In this document: piece by piece, positions 34,201-42,457 of the stretch
Layout of the letters: each line of letters starts with the position of its first letter
Position numbering within the stretch: position 1 is the first letter of the stretch
NCBI RefSeq assembly: GCF_014697575.1
Contig: NZ_JACJSC010000040.1
Location: 1-53,192, forward strand
DNA length: 53,192 bases
Direction: 5' to 3'
From: Planktothrix sp. FACHB-1365
GTDB taxonomy: Bacteria; Cyanobacteriota; Cyanobacteriia; Cyanobacteriales; Microcoleaceae
Notes under the pieces: model-generated
Told to the model about the DNA's origin: nothing
The model's input: only the letters and a program-made list of their open reading frames with translations
Database searches by the model: none
Made by a program: the position numbers and the translations under genes

Positions 34201-36047
34201 GGAGCATGGGGAGAATTACAATTAAAAATAAATGTCCAATCACACTGGAGAAACTGAGCAATTTCTTGTAGGGTAGAACGAATTGTATTTTCTAGGGTTT
34301 CATTAATAAACAGCCGAGAAATATGGCTAAGGAGATGATCCATTCGGGATCGATATTCCAATAATTCTTCTGCTAATTGTCGTTCTAGTTCCGCCCCGGC
34401 TCGATCAGCAAAAATTTTCAGAATAGATTCTTGACTAACATTCAGTTGTTTATTATGAATATCTATAACAATTAATATTCCAATAATATCATGATCAGAA
34501 TTAAATAAAGGAATCCCCCAATAACTTTGGGCTTGTAATTCTGTCAAGTCTCGATCATCAGGAAATAAAATCTGTACATTTTCGCTAAAATGACAGGACT
34601 GAGCCATTTTAATCACCTGCTCACAGGGGGTTCCTATTAAGTCATAAAGCAAGCGATCACTCCATTTTTCCCCATCCCAAAAAGCTAAATTAGCAAGTTG
34701 AGGGGGAGCAGTCTTTAAAAGTTTAAAAACCCCCACATAACGAACTTGTAAAACTTCCGCTAAATAGTAAACGCAGGAACGAAAAAACTCTTGACCTGTT
34801 TTGGAAGCCGTTCCTTCCACAATCATTTGTAAGGCGCGTTCCGTTGTTTTTTGTTCTGTAATATCCGATGCAGTTCCCGTTATCCCAATCACGTCTCCTT
34901 GAGCATTATAAACCGGAAAGGCATTCACTAACAAATGTACCCATTTTCCTGATTTAGAAACATTAATCAGGTGGTGTCGGACTAAAGCTTGACCTGCTAA
35001 TACTGGTTGAAATACCTTTTGAACATAAGAAACTTGAGTCAGAGGAACAAAATGGGAAAAAAGACGACCCATCACTTCTTCGGGTTCGTATTCCAGAATC
35101 GTTTTAACGGCTGGATTCACAAAGGTATAACACCCTTTTAAATTTGCTGACCAAATAATATCTTGAGAAGTTTCAACTAAATTCCGATATTTTTTTTCAC
35201 TTTTTCTTAAAGCTTCTTCAGCTTCCTGCCGATCTTGTTGAGCTAATTCTTGCTCGGTAATATCATTAATAATTGATAAAATACAAATTTTTTCTTCTAA
35301 TGCAATTAATTCTGCTGATAATAACAACGTTTTGATTTGACCCCCTTTGGTTCGCTGTTGAATCATTTGATTATGAATCGAATTTCCCTGTTGCAGATAT
35401 TGTTTTAATTGAGATTCATCTTCAGGATTAACCCACAGGTTTAACTCAATCGCCGTTTGACCAATGACTTCAAATTCTTCATAGCCAAAAGTTTTGAGAA
35501 AACTGGGATTAACATCTAAAAAATAGCCTTCATCATAGGTGATTAAAGTAATAGGATTCGGACTATTAAAAAAGGCTTTCGTAAATTTTTCTTCCAGTTG
35601 TTGACGGGTTGTAATTTCAGCCCGGAGTTGCAGATTTTGGGCTTTTAATTGACGATGTAAACTTTGGATCGTTAGTTGATGGTGAATACGAGCCAAAATT
35701 TCATCTTTTTGTAAAGGTTTAGTTAGATAGTCTGCCGCCCCAATTTGAAACGCTTTTACTTTTTCAGAAACCTCTTCAATTACGCTAACAAAGATAACCG
35801 GAATATGCTGCGTTGTCAAATCAACTTTCAGACGTTGACAGACTTCATATCCATCCAAACCGGGCATCATAATATCCAATATGATGACATCTGGAAGAGT
35901 TTCCCTGGCAACCTTTAATCCCAATTCCCCAGAATTAGCGAGTTGAACTTGGTAGCCTTGCAAACTCAGGAGTTTTCCTAAATATTTAAGGTTGATCGGA
36001 GAATCATCAATGATTAAAATATTAACAGCTTGATATTCAGCTTTCAT
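31224..36047 (-). CDS. Large REC-PAS-PAS-GAF-GAF-PAS-GAF sensor with degenerate histidine kinase and receiver
   Basis: A 1607-residue cytosolic multidomain protein. Roughly: receiver 8-125 (intact, D58), PAS 155-270, PAS 290-400, GAF 410-565, GAF 575-740, PAS 755-880, GAF 890-1070, HisKA 1100-1170 with H1112 in NMSHELRTPLNAI, then a HATPase-like region 1200-1345 and a receiver 1368-1505. The ATPase region lacks its motifs: the N-box Asn is H1230 (LLNCLGHLMTWT), DxGxG reads ETTVLNQ and GTGLGL reads AEHLSLP. The last receiver has K1418 at the Asp position (IVMKMWMP) and I1489 at the Lys position (CIPF). So autophosphorylation is unlikely; it may be a scaffold, phosphotransfer or phosphatase partner for the overlapping GGDEF-EAL gene. 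The third GAF has C1002 (DCYLQLL). Confidence 0.9.
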   Translation of the reverse strand: MKAEYQAVNILIIDDSPINLKYLGKLLSLQGYQVQLANSGELGLKVARETLPDVIILDIMMPGLDGYEVCQRLKVDLTTQHIPVIFVSVIEEVSEKVKAFQIGAADYLTKPLQKDEILARIHHQLTIQSLHRQLKAQNLQLRAEITTRQQLEEKFTKAFFNSPNPITLITYDEGYFLDVNPSFLKTFGYEEFEVIGQTAIELNLWVNPEDESQLKQYLQQGNSIHNQMIQQRTKGGQIKTLLLSAELIALEEKICILSIINDITEQELAQQDRQEAEEALRKSEKKYRNLVETSQDIIWSANLKGCYTFVNPAVKTILEYEPEEVMGRLFSHFVPLTQVSYVQKVFQPVLAGQALVRHHLINVSKSGKWVHLLVNAFPVYNAQGDVIGITGTASDITEQKTTERALQMIVEGTASKTGQEFFRSCVYYLAEVLQVRYVGVFKLLKTAPPQLANLAFWDGEKWSDRLLYDLIGTPCEQVIKMAQSCHFSENVQILFPDDRDLTELQAQSYWGIPLFNSDHDIIGILIVIDIHNKQLNVSQESILKIFADRAGAELERQLAEELLEYRSRMDHLLSHISRLFINETLENTIRSTLQEIAQFLQCDWTFIFNCNSPHAPWNITAQWWLNEPQNGTHSNPVLSVQTLPWIHQQLQSKRTEILAIANLDECLDLSPQDLKTLRCIGCQSLIFIPLMKSGKTKGFMGIINFHSIEGWTIETQNWLKLIGELIAIRQTTQETQQALEKSKTRYQNLADNIPGVIYQFMLHPDGSMSLPYISSGCWDLYEISPSQAMIDVHQLFAKVHREDLQGVLNSICDSAEYLSPWTYTWRIITASSQIKWLQANARPEPQVDGSILWDGLIIDITQNKQAETVLRETAQRQQTLARMIGRMRQTLDADTIFSTTTQELRYELNSDRVGIYQFNTDGRGQFVAESLVSGCQSLLYQSIHDPDFDPTILEPENCVLLSLNQEDRVQDTYLRDIQEGVHRDGLSYLCIDDIYQAGFPDCYLQLLERMQVKSYLIVPIFCQTVSTATSSLVSSRLKLWGLLAVYQHFNSRQWQESEINLVVQIGAQLGVALQQVALLTHTQQQSEELCQAKEAADAANRAKSEFLANMSHELRTPLNAILGFTQLMNRDSSLSYEQQEQIKIIHRSGKHLLALINDILEMSKLEADRISLNPTQFDLFQGLDYVQDLLSTKIKSKGLKFEVERDPNLPQWIIADENKFRQILLNCLGHLMTWTEAGTLCWRVKALLPNSEVLMSPSPSDSPPEAIKLEFEIETTVLNQDSLEIKDLFKPFTSVQRSLAFAEAEHLSLPMSQQFLHLMEGTMVMERYSNQGVKLTLVIPVQLGEVQSQDPVSASGKIIGLSPNQPNYRLLVVEDQIAWRSHLTQFLEQMGFQVREAENGQEGLILHRVWKPHLIVMKMWMPIMSGYEAIQRIRLEECPLDDSPEFRNSETEFEEGLPHQTIILAMIPSGSEEDKQLALSVGFDDFLCIPFQEDELLDKISEYLKVEYQYAPEFLSQRLGSLPLSPPTLSSPLVISPALEIMPPEWVEQLYYAAAQCSDRLLLQLIGQIPPEHEAMAQHLSDLVDNFHFDQVMEWAKQPEDSVRKKQ

Positions 36048-36173
36048 CCATCCAGTATCCTGATTGAGCCAGCCCTCAGTAATCCGTCATCACTCATCAG
36101 TCGTCTGTTATCGGTTAAGGGTTAACTCAAAACCCATTTTAGATAACAGATAACTGATGACTAATTCCTGATC

Positions 36174-36572
36174 CTAAGCTTTTTTTAATAATTCTGCCCG
36201 GATCGAGCCGCCTTTCCACGTCCATTCCTCTCGTTCCTCCGTTGGGACAAACTGTGCCCACAGACTCCCTGGAGCCACTTCATAGAAATGGTCGATCTGT
36301 GCGATCGCTATTTCTCCCCAAGGTGCTCTCACCTGGATCAGATCCCCCAAATGAAAAACATCCCCGGTTGCATTTTGGGCTTCTTCGAGTTCAACCCAGG
36401 GTTTAGGGGGTGTGTGATCTACTCGCCGAGGTTTACTAAAAGAGGGTCTATTTCTATCAGAATCAGAATGTGGACGGGAAGGACGAATGGATTTTTCACT
36501 TCCTGCGGGTGTCAATTGAATTTCCAGAGCAGGTTTGGGTCTGACAATAGCGGGGGGGGTTTTCTCGTCCAT
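36174..36572 (-). CDS. Small basic protein of unknown function
   Basis: A 132-residue protein. Residues 1-60 are Pro/Ser/Arg/Lys-rich and probably disordered. Residues 60-132 are better folded: WVELEEAQNATGDVFHLGDLIQVRAPWGEIAIAQIDHFYEV, then GSLWAQFVPTEEREEWTWKGG and a basic end. The family was not recognised. There is no signal peptide. It lies 126 bases from the sensor gene start on the same strand, with diverged direct repeats between, and diverges from the small gene at 36854. Coding character is good, but the role is unknown. Confidence 0.6.
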   Translation of the reverse strand: MDEKTPPAIVRPKPALEIQLTPAGSEKSIRPSRPHSDSDRNRPSFSKPRRVDHTPPKPWVELEEAQNATGDVFHLGDLIQVRAPWGEIAIAQIDHFYEVAPGSLWAQFVPTEEREEWTWKGGSIRAELLKKA

Positions 36573-36711
36573 GAATCAACGGCTCCATCAAGAATGAATG
36601 TGAGTAGTTTAGATCAACATTCTAGACCTTGTGGATGCTTCCGTGCCAAGCCACGAGGTTCTGTTCGTGTCAAAACACAATTCAAAACAAATCAGCCCTA
36701 GTAAACGTGTT

Positions 36712-36732
36712 AGGTTAGGTTTAGTCTAACCT
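36712..36732. repeat. Small inverted repeat between divergent genes
   Basis: AGGTTAG and CTAACCT form a perfect 7-bp stem with a 7-base loop, in the region between the divergent genes at 36572 and 36854. It could be an operator. Confidence 0.45.
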
Positions 36733-36853
36733 TTCCTCGGTGTCTTTACCTTGAGCTTGAAGTTCTCCGACCGTTCTATCCTTTGGGAATCTAATTTAAC
36801 AGGTTTATTTGTTTTTAGCGAGAGAGATTTACCGTTTCAGGAGTCACCCCGTC

Positions 36854-37105
36854 ATGAATAAAAATCAGCAAGATCTTCGTCGTAGTGCCGCCGAAAAATT
36901 CATTGAGTCTTTTGATCAAGAATTATTAAGTGCATTTCAAGAGCCCGATACCGTGACTCCCCCCCCTCAAGCTGCACCCCCAGAAAAATCGGGTTCTTCC
37001 TCTCCTCGTCCCTCTAAACACCCGGAAGGGATTAGTTTATCAGATTTGGAAGAAGCAATTTCTGATATTGAACAATATTTAAAAGATCGACATACACAAA
37101 AATAA
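36854..37105 (+). CDS. Small conserved helical protein of unknown function
   Basis: An 83-residue cytosolic protein: an N-terminal helix (MNKNQQDLRRSAAEKFIESF), a Pro-rich linker (TVTPPPQAAPPEK) and a C-terminal helix (ISLSDLEEAISDIEQYLKDRH). The Pro-rich middle joining two amphipathic helices suggests a protein-binding adaptor. The ATG at 36854 is preferred to the TTG-like upstream start at 36809 because the leader before it is not protein-like. Convergent with the SpoU methyltransferase gene 49 bases away. Not recognised with confidence as a named family. Confidence 0.55.
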   Translation: MNKNQQDLRRSAAEKFIESFDQELLSAFQEPDTVTPPPQAAPPEKSGSSSPRPSKHPEGISLSDLEEAISDIEQYLKDRHTQK

Positions 37106-37154
37106 AGGCAAGGGGATCAGGCAGAGCAGTAGAGTAAGCTTTACCCGTTAACCG

Positions 37155-37934
37155 TCACACCCCGGTTCGTTGGCGTTGAGCTTCATAGAGCATCAGGGCC
37201 ACACAAATGCCAACATTCAGAGACTCTACCCCTCGCTGTAAGGGAATTTGAACTTGATGATCCGCTAAAGCCTGAAGCTCAGGAGAAAGTCCACCCCCTT
37301 CATTCCCAAAGACCATCAACGTGGGTTGGGTAAAATCTAATTGCCAATAGGATAGGGAGGCTTGGGGAACTGTCGCTACAATTTGTAATCCTTGTTGCTG
37401 AAACCGGATAATATCGTCGGCTAAATTAAAGCTTACTGTTTTATTTAAACGAAACCAAGCTCCCGCAGAGGCTCTTAACACTTTGGGATGATCTAAATCG
37501 ACACTATCAGCACTCAGCCACAACCCATCTACTCCGGCGGCGGTTGCGGTGCGAATAATAGTTCCTAAGTTACCCGGATCTTGTAACGTTTCTAAGGCAA
37601 TTCCTAAACCCTGAAGTGCTTGGGGTTTTGACTCCAGGCGAGGGGCTAAGGCAATTACGCCATCAGGATGAACCGTTGTCGCCATTGCTTCGAGTACCTC
37701 TGGACTAACCAATTCAAACCGGGGAGTTTCTTGGCGTAAACTATCCCATAACGGTTGGTGACGATCTTGCCACAGTGAAGTATAACAAACTGTGGTTAAG
37801 GGATGGCCCGCAGCAGAAGCTTCTTCGACTAAGTGGGTTCCTTCTAATAAAAATAACTGTTGTTCTTTGCGTCCCTTCGCTTGGTGAAGTTTGCGAATTT
37901 GCTTCACTAATGGATTTTGCAGACTCGTTAACAT
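37155..37934 (-). CDS. TrmH/SpoU-family RNA 2'-O-methyltransferase
   Basis: A 259-residue SPOUT methyltransferase. An N-terminal substrate-binding domain (LTSLQNPLVKQIRKLHQAKGR, FLLEGTHLVEEA) is followed by the knotted SAM domain with ALETLQDPGNLGTIIRTA, then TLMVFGNEGGGLSPEL and RGVESLNVGICVALMLYEA, the three SPOUT motifs. The product should be a 2'-O-methyl nucleotide in 23S rRNA (RlmB type) or tRNA; the target was not decided. The ATG at 37934 is preferred to the GTG at 37940. No partner genes. Confidence 0.9.
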   Translation of the reverse strand: MLTSLQNPLVKQIRKLHQAKGRKEQQLFLLEGTHLVEEASAAGHPLTTVCYTSLWQDRHQPLWDSLRQETPRFELVSPEVLEAMATTVHPDGVIALAPRLESKPQALQGLGIALETLQDPGNLGTIIRTATAAGVDGLWLSADSVDLDHPKVLRASAGAWFRLNKTVSFNLADDIIRFQQQGLQIVATVPQASLSYWQLDFTQPTLMVFGNEGGGLSPELQALADHQVQIPLQRGVESLNVGICVALMLYEAQRQRTGV

Positions 37935-38010
37935 GATCACTGTGGAACAGGCATCTTGCCTGTTAAATCGTTAAATCGGGTGTGGCCTACCAAAAGAGTA
38001 AAATCAGATT

Positions 38011-38031
38011 AGGGCGCGGAAACCACGCCCC
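38011..38031. repeat. Intergenic hairpin repeat
   Basis: AGGGCG-CGGAAACCA-CGCCC forms a stem of about eight pairs counting a G-T wobble. It lies between the SpoU methyltransferase gene and tRNA-Leu and resembles short palindromic repeats scattered through cyanobacterial genomes. Confidence 0.5.
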
Positions 38032-38042
38032 TACCTGTCAGA

Positions 38043-38126
38043 TGCGGAACCCGGGACTTGAACCCGGAAGTCCTTGCGAACACTAGAACCTGAATCTAGC
38101 GCGTCTACCAATTCCGCCAGTTCCGC
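38043..38126 (-). tRNA. tRNA-Leu (anticodon CAG)
   Basis: An 84-base cloverleaf on the minus strand. Acceptor arms GCGGAAC/GTTCCGC, D-arm, anticodon loop TTCAGGT with anticodon CAG between CTAGA/TCTAG stems, a long variable arm, and T-loop GGTTCAAGTCC. The discriminator is A and no CCA is encoded. The long variable region and A discriminator fit class II tRNA-Leu, which reads CUG codons. Confidence 0.92.
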
Positions 38127-38221
38127 TTTTTTATTCATTTGCACAATTATCAATCTTGTCATGGTTTTGTAAATTTGTCAATCCCTCTTTCGATTTAATT
38201 AGAGCAGGGGACAGGGAACAG

Positions 38222-38300
38222 GGGGACAAGGGGACAAGGGGACAAGGGGACAAGGGGACAAGGGGACAAGGGGACAGGGGGACAAGGGGACAGGGGGAGG
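38222..38300. repeat. Octamer tandem repeat (GGGGACAA)n
   Basis: About nine tandem copies of GGGGACAA, some reading GGGGACAG, in the gap between tRNA-Leu and the vWA gene. No ORF. The 38301-38395 part holds no recognised feature. Confidence 0.9.
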
Positions 38301-38395
38301 AGAGGGAAGGGGAATGATTAATTATCGAGAGTTGTTTTTACCCCTCACAAAAACCCATTATTTACAGGTAGGGGTGAGGAGTAAGGTTTAACCAA

Positions 38396-39634
38396 TTATT
38401 TTAATACCGTTTTAGAGACAATTCGGGTTTTCTTCTTATCAGCTTCCGATAATTCTTCTCCTGATTGTAAGCGAGTGGCGCTGGTTTGTAGCACTGTTGC
38501 TGCATTTTTATCTCCCATTTGTAAAGCGGTTTTAGCCGCAGTTTGTAACATCGTTGCGGCTCCAGCGCGATCGCCTTGTTGCAATTTCGTTTCTGCAATT
38601 TGAGTTTGACGATATTTGGCTAGAGCTAAAATTTGTTGTTGTACAAATCCATCAGCTTTCGGTTGATAGGAACTCACAAAATTTCCGTCCACCCAGATCG
38701 GATCAGAATATAAATTTTGTAAGTCTAAAGAAGGATCATCATAACGAACTTGCACTTGGGCGATCGCTTGTTTTCCTTCAGAAAATTGACCAAAATATAA
38801 ATTGGCTAAGACCACCCGTTCGACATCTTTCATCACATCCCCTAGACGAACCATCCATTTTTCTCCTTCTTTTTGAACAGGTAATTCAATCGTATCAGGG
38901 GCGACTTGGGCGATCGGTTTGAGTTCGGCTAACCGCACATTGGGCATTAAATCCAACAGTAAATAGGCATTGGTTAACCCCACGGACTGCATTTTATTAA
39001 ATAAACGGCTAAATTCATCCAAAGCTTGTTCAGGACGTTCAATATAAGCTAAACTTCCCCCCGCCGCATCAGCAATTTCTTCTAAAACATCCGAGTTCCA
39101 ATCTTCCCCAAACCCTAAAGTATTGATGGTTAAGTTATAATTGGCAGCAAGTTGGGCTAATTTCAAACACCGGGTATTGTCGCCGTGTTCGTTTTCACCA
39201 TCGGTTAATAAAAAGGCTTGAGAAATTCGTTCGGCTTTGCCTTTCCCTAATTCCTCAATGCCTAATTTTAGCCCTTCATCAATGGCTGTCCCCCCGGATG
39301 TTTTTAACGCTTGAATTTTGCGTTTAATATTGTCCAAATCTTTAATATCTTGATTAGGAATTAAAACCTTAGCGCGATGATCAAACGCTATAATAGAAAT
39401 GCGATCGCCGGGTTTTAATCGATCCACTAACTCGATCGCCGCCTGTTTGACAGTTTCTAAGGGTTTTCCACTCATGGAACCGCTATGATCTAAAATCAGG
39501 CACAAATTCAAAGGGACATCAGCATCAGTTTGGGAGGGAAAAGCCGAAATGGAGATCGCAAGCTGACGTTGACTGGTAGCCTGGGAGACATCGAAGTTGG
39601 GATCGCTAAGAATCGCTTGCAAACTGACTTTCAT
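38396..39634 (-). CDS. von Willebrand factor A domain protein
   Basis: A 412-residue protein with a vWA domain in residues about 38-215. The MIDAS metal site is DHSGSMSG (DxSxS) with the T in SGGTAIDEGL and the D in LLTDGENEHGDN. No signal peptide or membrane helix, so it is cytosolic. The C-terminal region (about 225-412) is beta-rich followed by Ala/Gln-rich helices ending in a basic tail (KKKTRIVSKTVLK). vWA proteins bind protein ligands through the metal; partner unknown. It diverges from clpR with 55 bases between starts, so a shared promoter is possible. Confidence 0.85.
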   Translation of the reverse strand: MKVSLQAILSDPNFDVSQATSQRQLAISISAFPSQTDADVPLNLCLILDHSGSMSGKPLETVKQAAIELVDRLKPGDRISIIAFDHRAKVLIPNQDIKDLDNIKRKIQALKTSGGTAIDEGLKLGIEELGKGKAERISQAFLLTDGENEHGDNTRCLKLAQLAANYNLTINTLGFGEDWNSDVLEEIADAAGGSLAYIERPEQALDEFSRLFNKMQSVGLTNAYLLLDLMPNVRLAELKPIAQVAPDTIELPVQKEGEKWMVRLGDVMKDVERVVLANLYFGQFSEGKQAIAQVQVRYDDPSLDLQNLYSDPIWVDGNFVSSYQPKADGFVQQQILALAKYRQTQIAETKLQQGDRAGAATMLQTAAKTALQMGDKNAATVLQTSATRLQSGEELSEADKKKTRIVSKTVLK

Positions 39635-39689
39635 AGGATTACCTGGAGTTGCGCTACTATTTTTATAAGTTTAAGGATGAGAATTCCTC

Positions 39690-40376
39690 ATGAGAGAACC
39701 CATTCAAGCTGTGCAATCGGCATATTCTTACACCGATAGCCCGATTCGGACTCCCCCGCCAGATTTGGAATCCCTTCTATTGAAGGAAAGGATTGTCTAT
39801 CTGGGACTTCCCCTGTATTCGTCCGATGACATCAAACGTCAAGTGGGGATTGATGTTACTGAACTGATTATCGCTCAACTGCTTTACTTACAGTTTGACG
39901 ATCCAGAGAAACCCATCTATTTCTACATCAACTCAACGGGAACTTCCTGGTATGGAGGAGATGCAATTGGGTTTGAAACCGAAGCCTTTGCCATTTGCGA
40001 TACCCTGGGCTATATTAAACCTCCGGTTCATACCATTTGTATTGGTCAAGCCATGGGAACTGCTGCCATGATTTTAGCAGCCGGAACCAAAGGATATCGG
40101 GCGAGTTTACCCCATGCCACCATTGTTTTAAATCAAGCTAAAAGTGGGGCGAGAGGTCAAGCAACGGATATCCAAATTCGGGCGAAAGAAGTTCTTGATA
40201 ATAAAAGAACAATGTTAGAAATTTTGTCAAAAAGTACCGGACAATCGGTGGAAAAAATTTCTAAAGATACGGATCGGATGTTCTATTTGACACCCGATGA
40301 AGCCAAGGAATATGGTTTAATTGACCGGGTGTTAAAAAGTCGGAAAGAATTGCCTTCATTGGTGGCAACGGTTTAA
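39690..40376 (+). CDS. clpR: ClpR, non-catalytic ClpP-like subunit
   Basis: A 228-residue ClpP fold subunit that should not cleave peptide bonds. The Ser position in the active-site stretch [11 protein letters not shown] is Gly (G123 where ClpP3 has Ser in GLAASMG), and the His position in [10 protein letters not shown] is Asn (N148). Asp is retained in ISKDTDRMF. The family's extension [27 protein letters not shown] is present. In Synechococcus ClpR mixes with ClpP3 in one core served by ClpC. The catalytic gene clpP3 follows 31 bases downstream on the same strand, which supports that pairing. The start at 39690 shares a short divergent region with the vWA gene. Confidence 0.93.
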   Translation: MREPIQAVQSAYSYTDSPIRTPPPDLESLLLKERIVYLGLPLYSSDDIKRQVGIDVTELIIAQLLYLQFDDPEKPIYFYINSTGTSWYGGDAIGFETEAFAICDTLGYIKPPVHTICIGQAMGTAAMILAAGTKGYRASLPHATIVLNQAKSGARGQATDIQIRAKEVLDNKRTMLEILSKSTGQSVEKISKDTDRMFYLTPDEAKEYGLIDRVLKSRKELPSLVATV

Positions 40377-40407
40377 CATTAATTTAGACTTCAAAAGGGG
40401 TAAAGCT

Positions 40408-41022
40408 ATGCCTATTGGGATTCCGAGTGTTCCTTATCGTCTTCCAGGTAGTCAATACGAAAGATGGATTGATATTTATACCCGTTTGGGTGTAGAACGG
40501 ATTTTATTTTTAGGTCAAGAAGTCACCGATGGGTTAGCCAATCGCATTGTCGCCCAAATGCTGTATTTAGATGCGGAAGATTCTAATAAACCCATTTATT
40601 TGTATATCAATTCTCCCGGAGGATCGGTAACAGCAGGGATGGCAATTTACGATACCATGCAATACATTAAAGCCGATGTGATTACCATTTGTGTGGGTTT
40701 AGCGGCTTCAATGGGAGCATTTTTATTAGCCGCAGGAAGCCCTGGAAAACGTTTGGCTTTACCTCATGCTCGGATTATGATTCACCAACCTTTAGGAGGG
40801 GCAAGGGGTCAAGCAACGGATATCGAAATTGAAGCAAAAGAAATTTTGAGAATCCGCAGCTTGTTGAATGATATTTTAGCCAGTCGTACCGGGCAAACGT
40901 TGGAAAAAATTCAAAAAGATACGGATCGAGATTATTTTCTCTCGGCCCAAGAAGCCAAGGATTATGGTTTAATTGACCAAGTGATTGAAGAACGGGTTCC
41001 CGTGGCATTAACCGCAGGTTAA
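40408..41022 (+). CDS. clpP3: ATP-dependent Clp protease proteolytic subunit ClpP3
   Basis: A 204-residue serine protease subunit with an intact triad: S101 ([11 protein letters not shown]), H126 ([10 protein letters not shown]) and D171 ([11 protein letters not shown]). It forms the degradation chamber of the Clp protease, together with ClpR encoded 31 bases upstream and an AAA+ unfoldase (ClpC) encoded elsewhere. RBS AAAAGGGG lies seven bases before the ATG. The short N-terminus ([15 protein letters not shown]) gives no prosequence. The symbol follows the Synechococcus naming for the copy paired with clpR; a ClpP1 or ClpP2 identity is unlikely in this context. Confidence 0.93.
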   Translation: MPIGIPSVPYRLPGSQYERWIDIYTRLGVERILFLGQEVTDGLANRIVAQMLYLDAEDSNKPIYLYINSPGGSVTAGMAIYDTMQYIKADVITICVGLAASMGAFLLAAGSPGKRLALPHARIMIHQPLGGARGQATDIEIEAKEILRIRSLLNDILASRTGQTLEKIQKDTDRDYFLSAQEAKDYGLIDQVIEERVPVALTAG

Positions 41023-41115
41023 CTGTTTATTATTCACAACAATTGGTGGGTTTTGCCCACCAATTCACCCTGTAATTCTTTTTCTACATTAATCAAATCA
41101 CTGATCGCATTAGTG

Positions 41116-41736
41116 ATGGATGCAACAGATTACTATCGACAATTAGGATTAAGATTCGGCGCTAGTTTAGAGGCGGTGAAATCGTCTTATCGGAAGTTAG
41201 CCAGACAATATCATCCTGATGTGAATCCGGGAAATGAAGCTGCTAGAGAAAAGTTTATGGCGATCACAGAAGCCTATAAATTTTTGTTAACCGTAGCCAA
41301 ACCGGAAGCAGAATTAGAACCTGTAACGGCTTCAACTAAACCCGGAGGATCTCAGTCGGGATTTTCTCACTATCAAGCTCCAAAAGTTACAATTAAACCT
41401 AAAAGTCCACCGATTCAATTTAATGTTGAATTAACCAAAGAAGAACAAAAAATTAAACAAAATTCCTATTTAGAGTTACAAAATTTATTAAAAAATAAGC
41501 GTTTTCCCCGTGCGATCGCTTTAATTGAAGGGTTAGCCCAACGGATTCCGAATGACCCTGAAATTCGCCAATGGCAAGCGATTTCCTATCAACGTTGGGG
41601 GCGACAATTGATTTTAGAAAAGCAGGTGGAAAAGGCTAGAAATTATTTAAAGAAAGCATTAAAAACCGATCCCCATAATCGAGCCTTATGGGCGGAAGTT
41701 GAACGAGATTTTAGGCAGTTGGAAAAGATTTATTAG
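41116..41736 (+). CDS. J-domain protein with TPR-like C-terminus
   Basis: A 206-residue co-chaperone. The J domain spans residues 3-60 ([37 protein letters not shown]), with the HPD motif at H33-D35 that stimulates DnaK ATPase. A Pro/Ser-rich linker follows, then a helical region like TPR repeats (about 125-200: [55 protein letters not shown]). No zinc finger, so it is a type C J protein, which usually recruits DnaK to a specific client or place. The ATG at 41116 was chosen over 41053 since the J domain begins at once. Client unknown. Confidence 0.88.
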   Translation: MDATDYYRQLGLRFGASLEAVKSSYRKLARQYHPDVNPGNEAAREKFMAITEAYKFLLTVAKPEAELEPVTASTKPGGSQSGFSHYQAPKVTIKPKSPPIQFNVELTKEEQKIKQNSYLELQNLLKNKRFPRAIALIEGLAQRIPNDPEIRQWQAISYQRWGRQLILEKQVEKARNYLKKALKTDPHNRALWAEVERDFRQLEKIY

Positions 41737-41863
41737 TTTTCAGAAAACTGATGTCTGAATTATAGTTTTGTTAAGATTTGTAAAAAAATCGAATAATGCT
41801 TGATTTGCTGGGCTTGTTTTGGGATGATTAGCTTATTTATCATTTTCGACTAAAATTTGTTAT

Positions 41864-42451
41864 ATGAGATACAAACCTCTAATTACCGCCAGTCTAATTG
41901 CCTTTTGTAGTAGCTTTTTAGCACCTCAAAGGGCTTTGAGTCAACCCGCACCAGGACAACGGGGTTTTTTCTGCGATACCTCCACAGGAACCCCAACAAC
42001 AGTTTATCAAAACTCCCAAGGAAGTCGAGAACCTTGGATTAAATGGGAGTCTGATGCGTTTTCAGGAGCGGGTTATGATCCCCTAAGACGCTGTACAGAA
42101 GTCAGTGGACGTTTAGAAACCTATCGCCAGAATAAACAGCTTAAATATATCACTGCCGGGATGATGAATAGCCAACAGGTGATCTGTACGGCGAGTCAAG
42201 TGAATGGACGTTGTGAAGGATTAATTTTCACCCTAAAACCGAATCAAGATGCTGTGACAACCCTGAATAAATTGTTAGCTTGGCGAGAAGGACAAGCGGG
42301 GACTCCATCTCTGTCTGAAAGTGGCAATATTCCTTATATTGATGTCAGTGGACGTTTAGAAAATGAAAGCCATTCTCTCACAACTCCTCAATTTAATCCC
42401 CAACCTGTCCCACCACCAATGACACCTAGCAATGGTGCGCGGGAACTTTAA
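41864..42451 (+). CDS. COP23 domain protein, exported
   Basis: A 195-residue protein with a signal peptide (residues 1-27, cleaved near RALS-QP) and a COP23 domain: GQRGFFCDTSTGTPTTVYQNSQG, FSGAGYDPLRRCTEVSGRLE, VICTASQVNGRCEGLIFTLKP. Four Cys in the mature part probably form disulphides. The name comes from a circadian-oscillating membrane protein of Synechococcus-type cyanobacteria; the function is not established. It is first in a four-gene same-strand run with two trypsin-like proteases and a VWD protein, only 6 bases ahead of the first protease. The C-terminal 40 residues are Pro-rich. Confidence 0.8.
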   Translation: MRYKPLITASLIAFCSSFLAPQRALSQPAPGQRGFFCDTSTGTPTTVYQNSQGSREPWIKWESDAFSGAGYDPLRRCTEVSGRLETYRQNKQLKYITAGMMNSQQVICTASQVNGRCEGLIFTLKPNQDAVTTLNKLLAWREGQAGTPSLSESGNIPYIDVSGRLENESHSLTTPQFNPQPVPPPMTPSNGAREL

Positions 42452-42457
42452 ACCCAT

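Noticed and set aside
36288-36701. A 137-codon plus-strand ORF opposite the small basic protein gene
   Set aside because: It overlaps the better minus-strand gene and reads as a shadow frame with no domain-like pattern.
38361-38395. Reverse strand ACTCCTCACC, like part of the Yfr1 RNA motif
   Set aside because: The match to the remembered ACTCCTCACAC core is incomplete and no terminator hairpin with a T-run follows.
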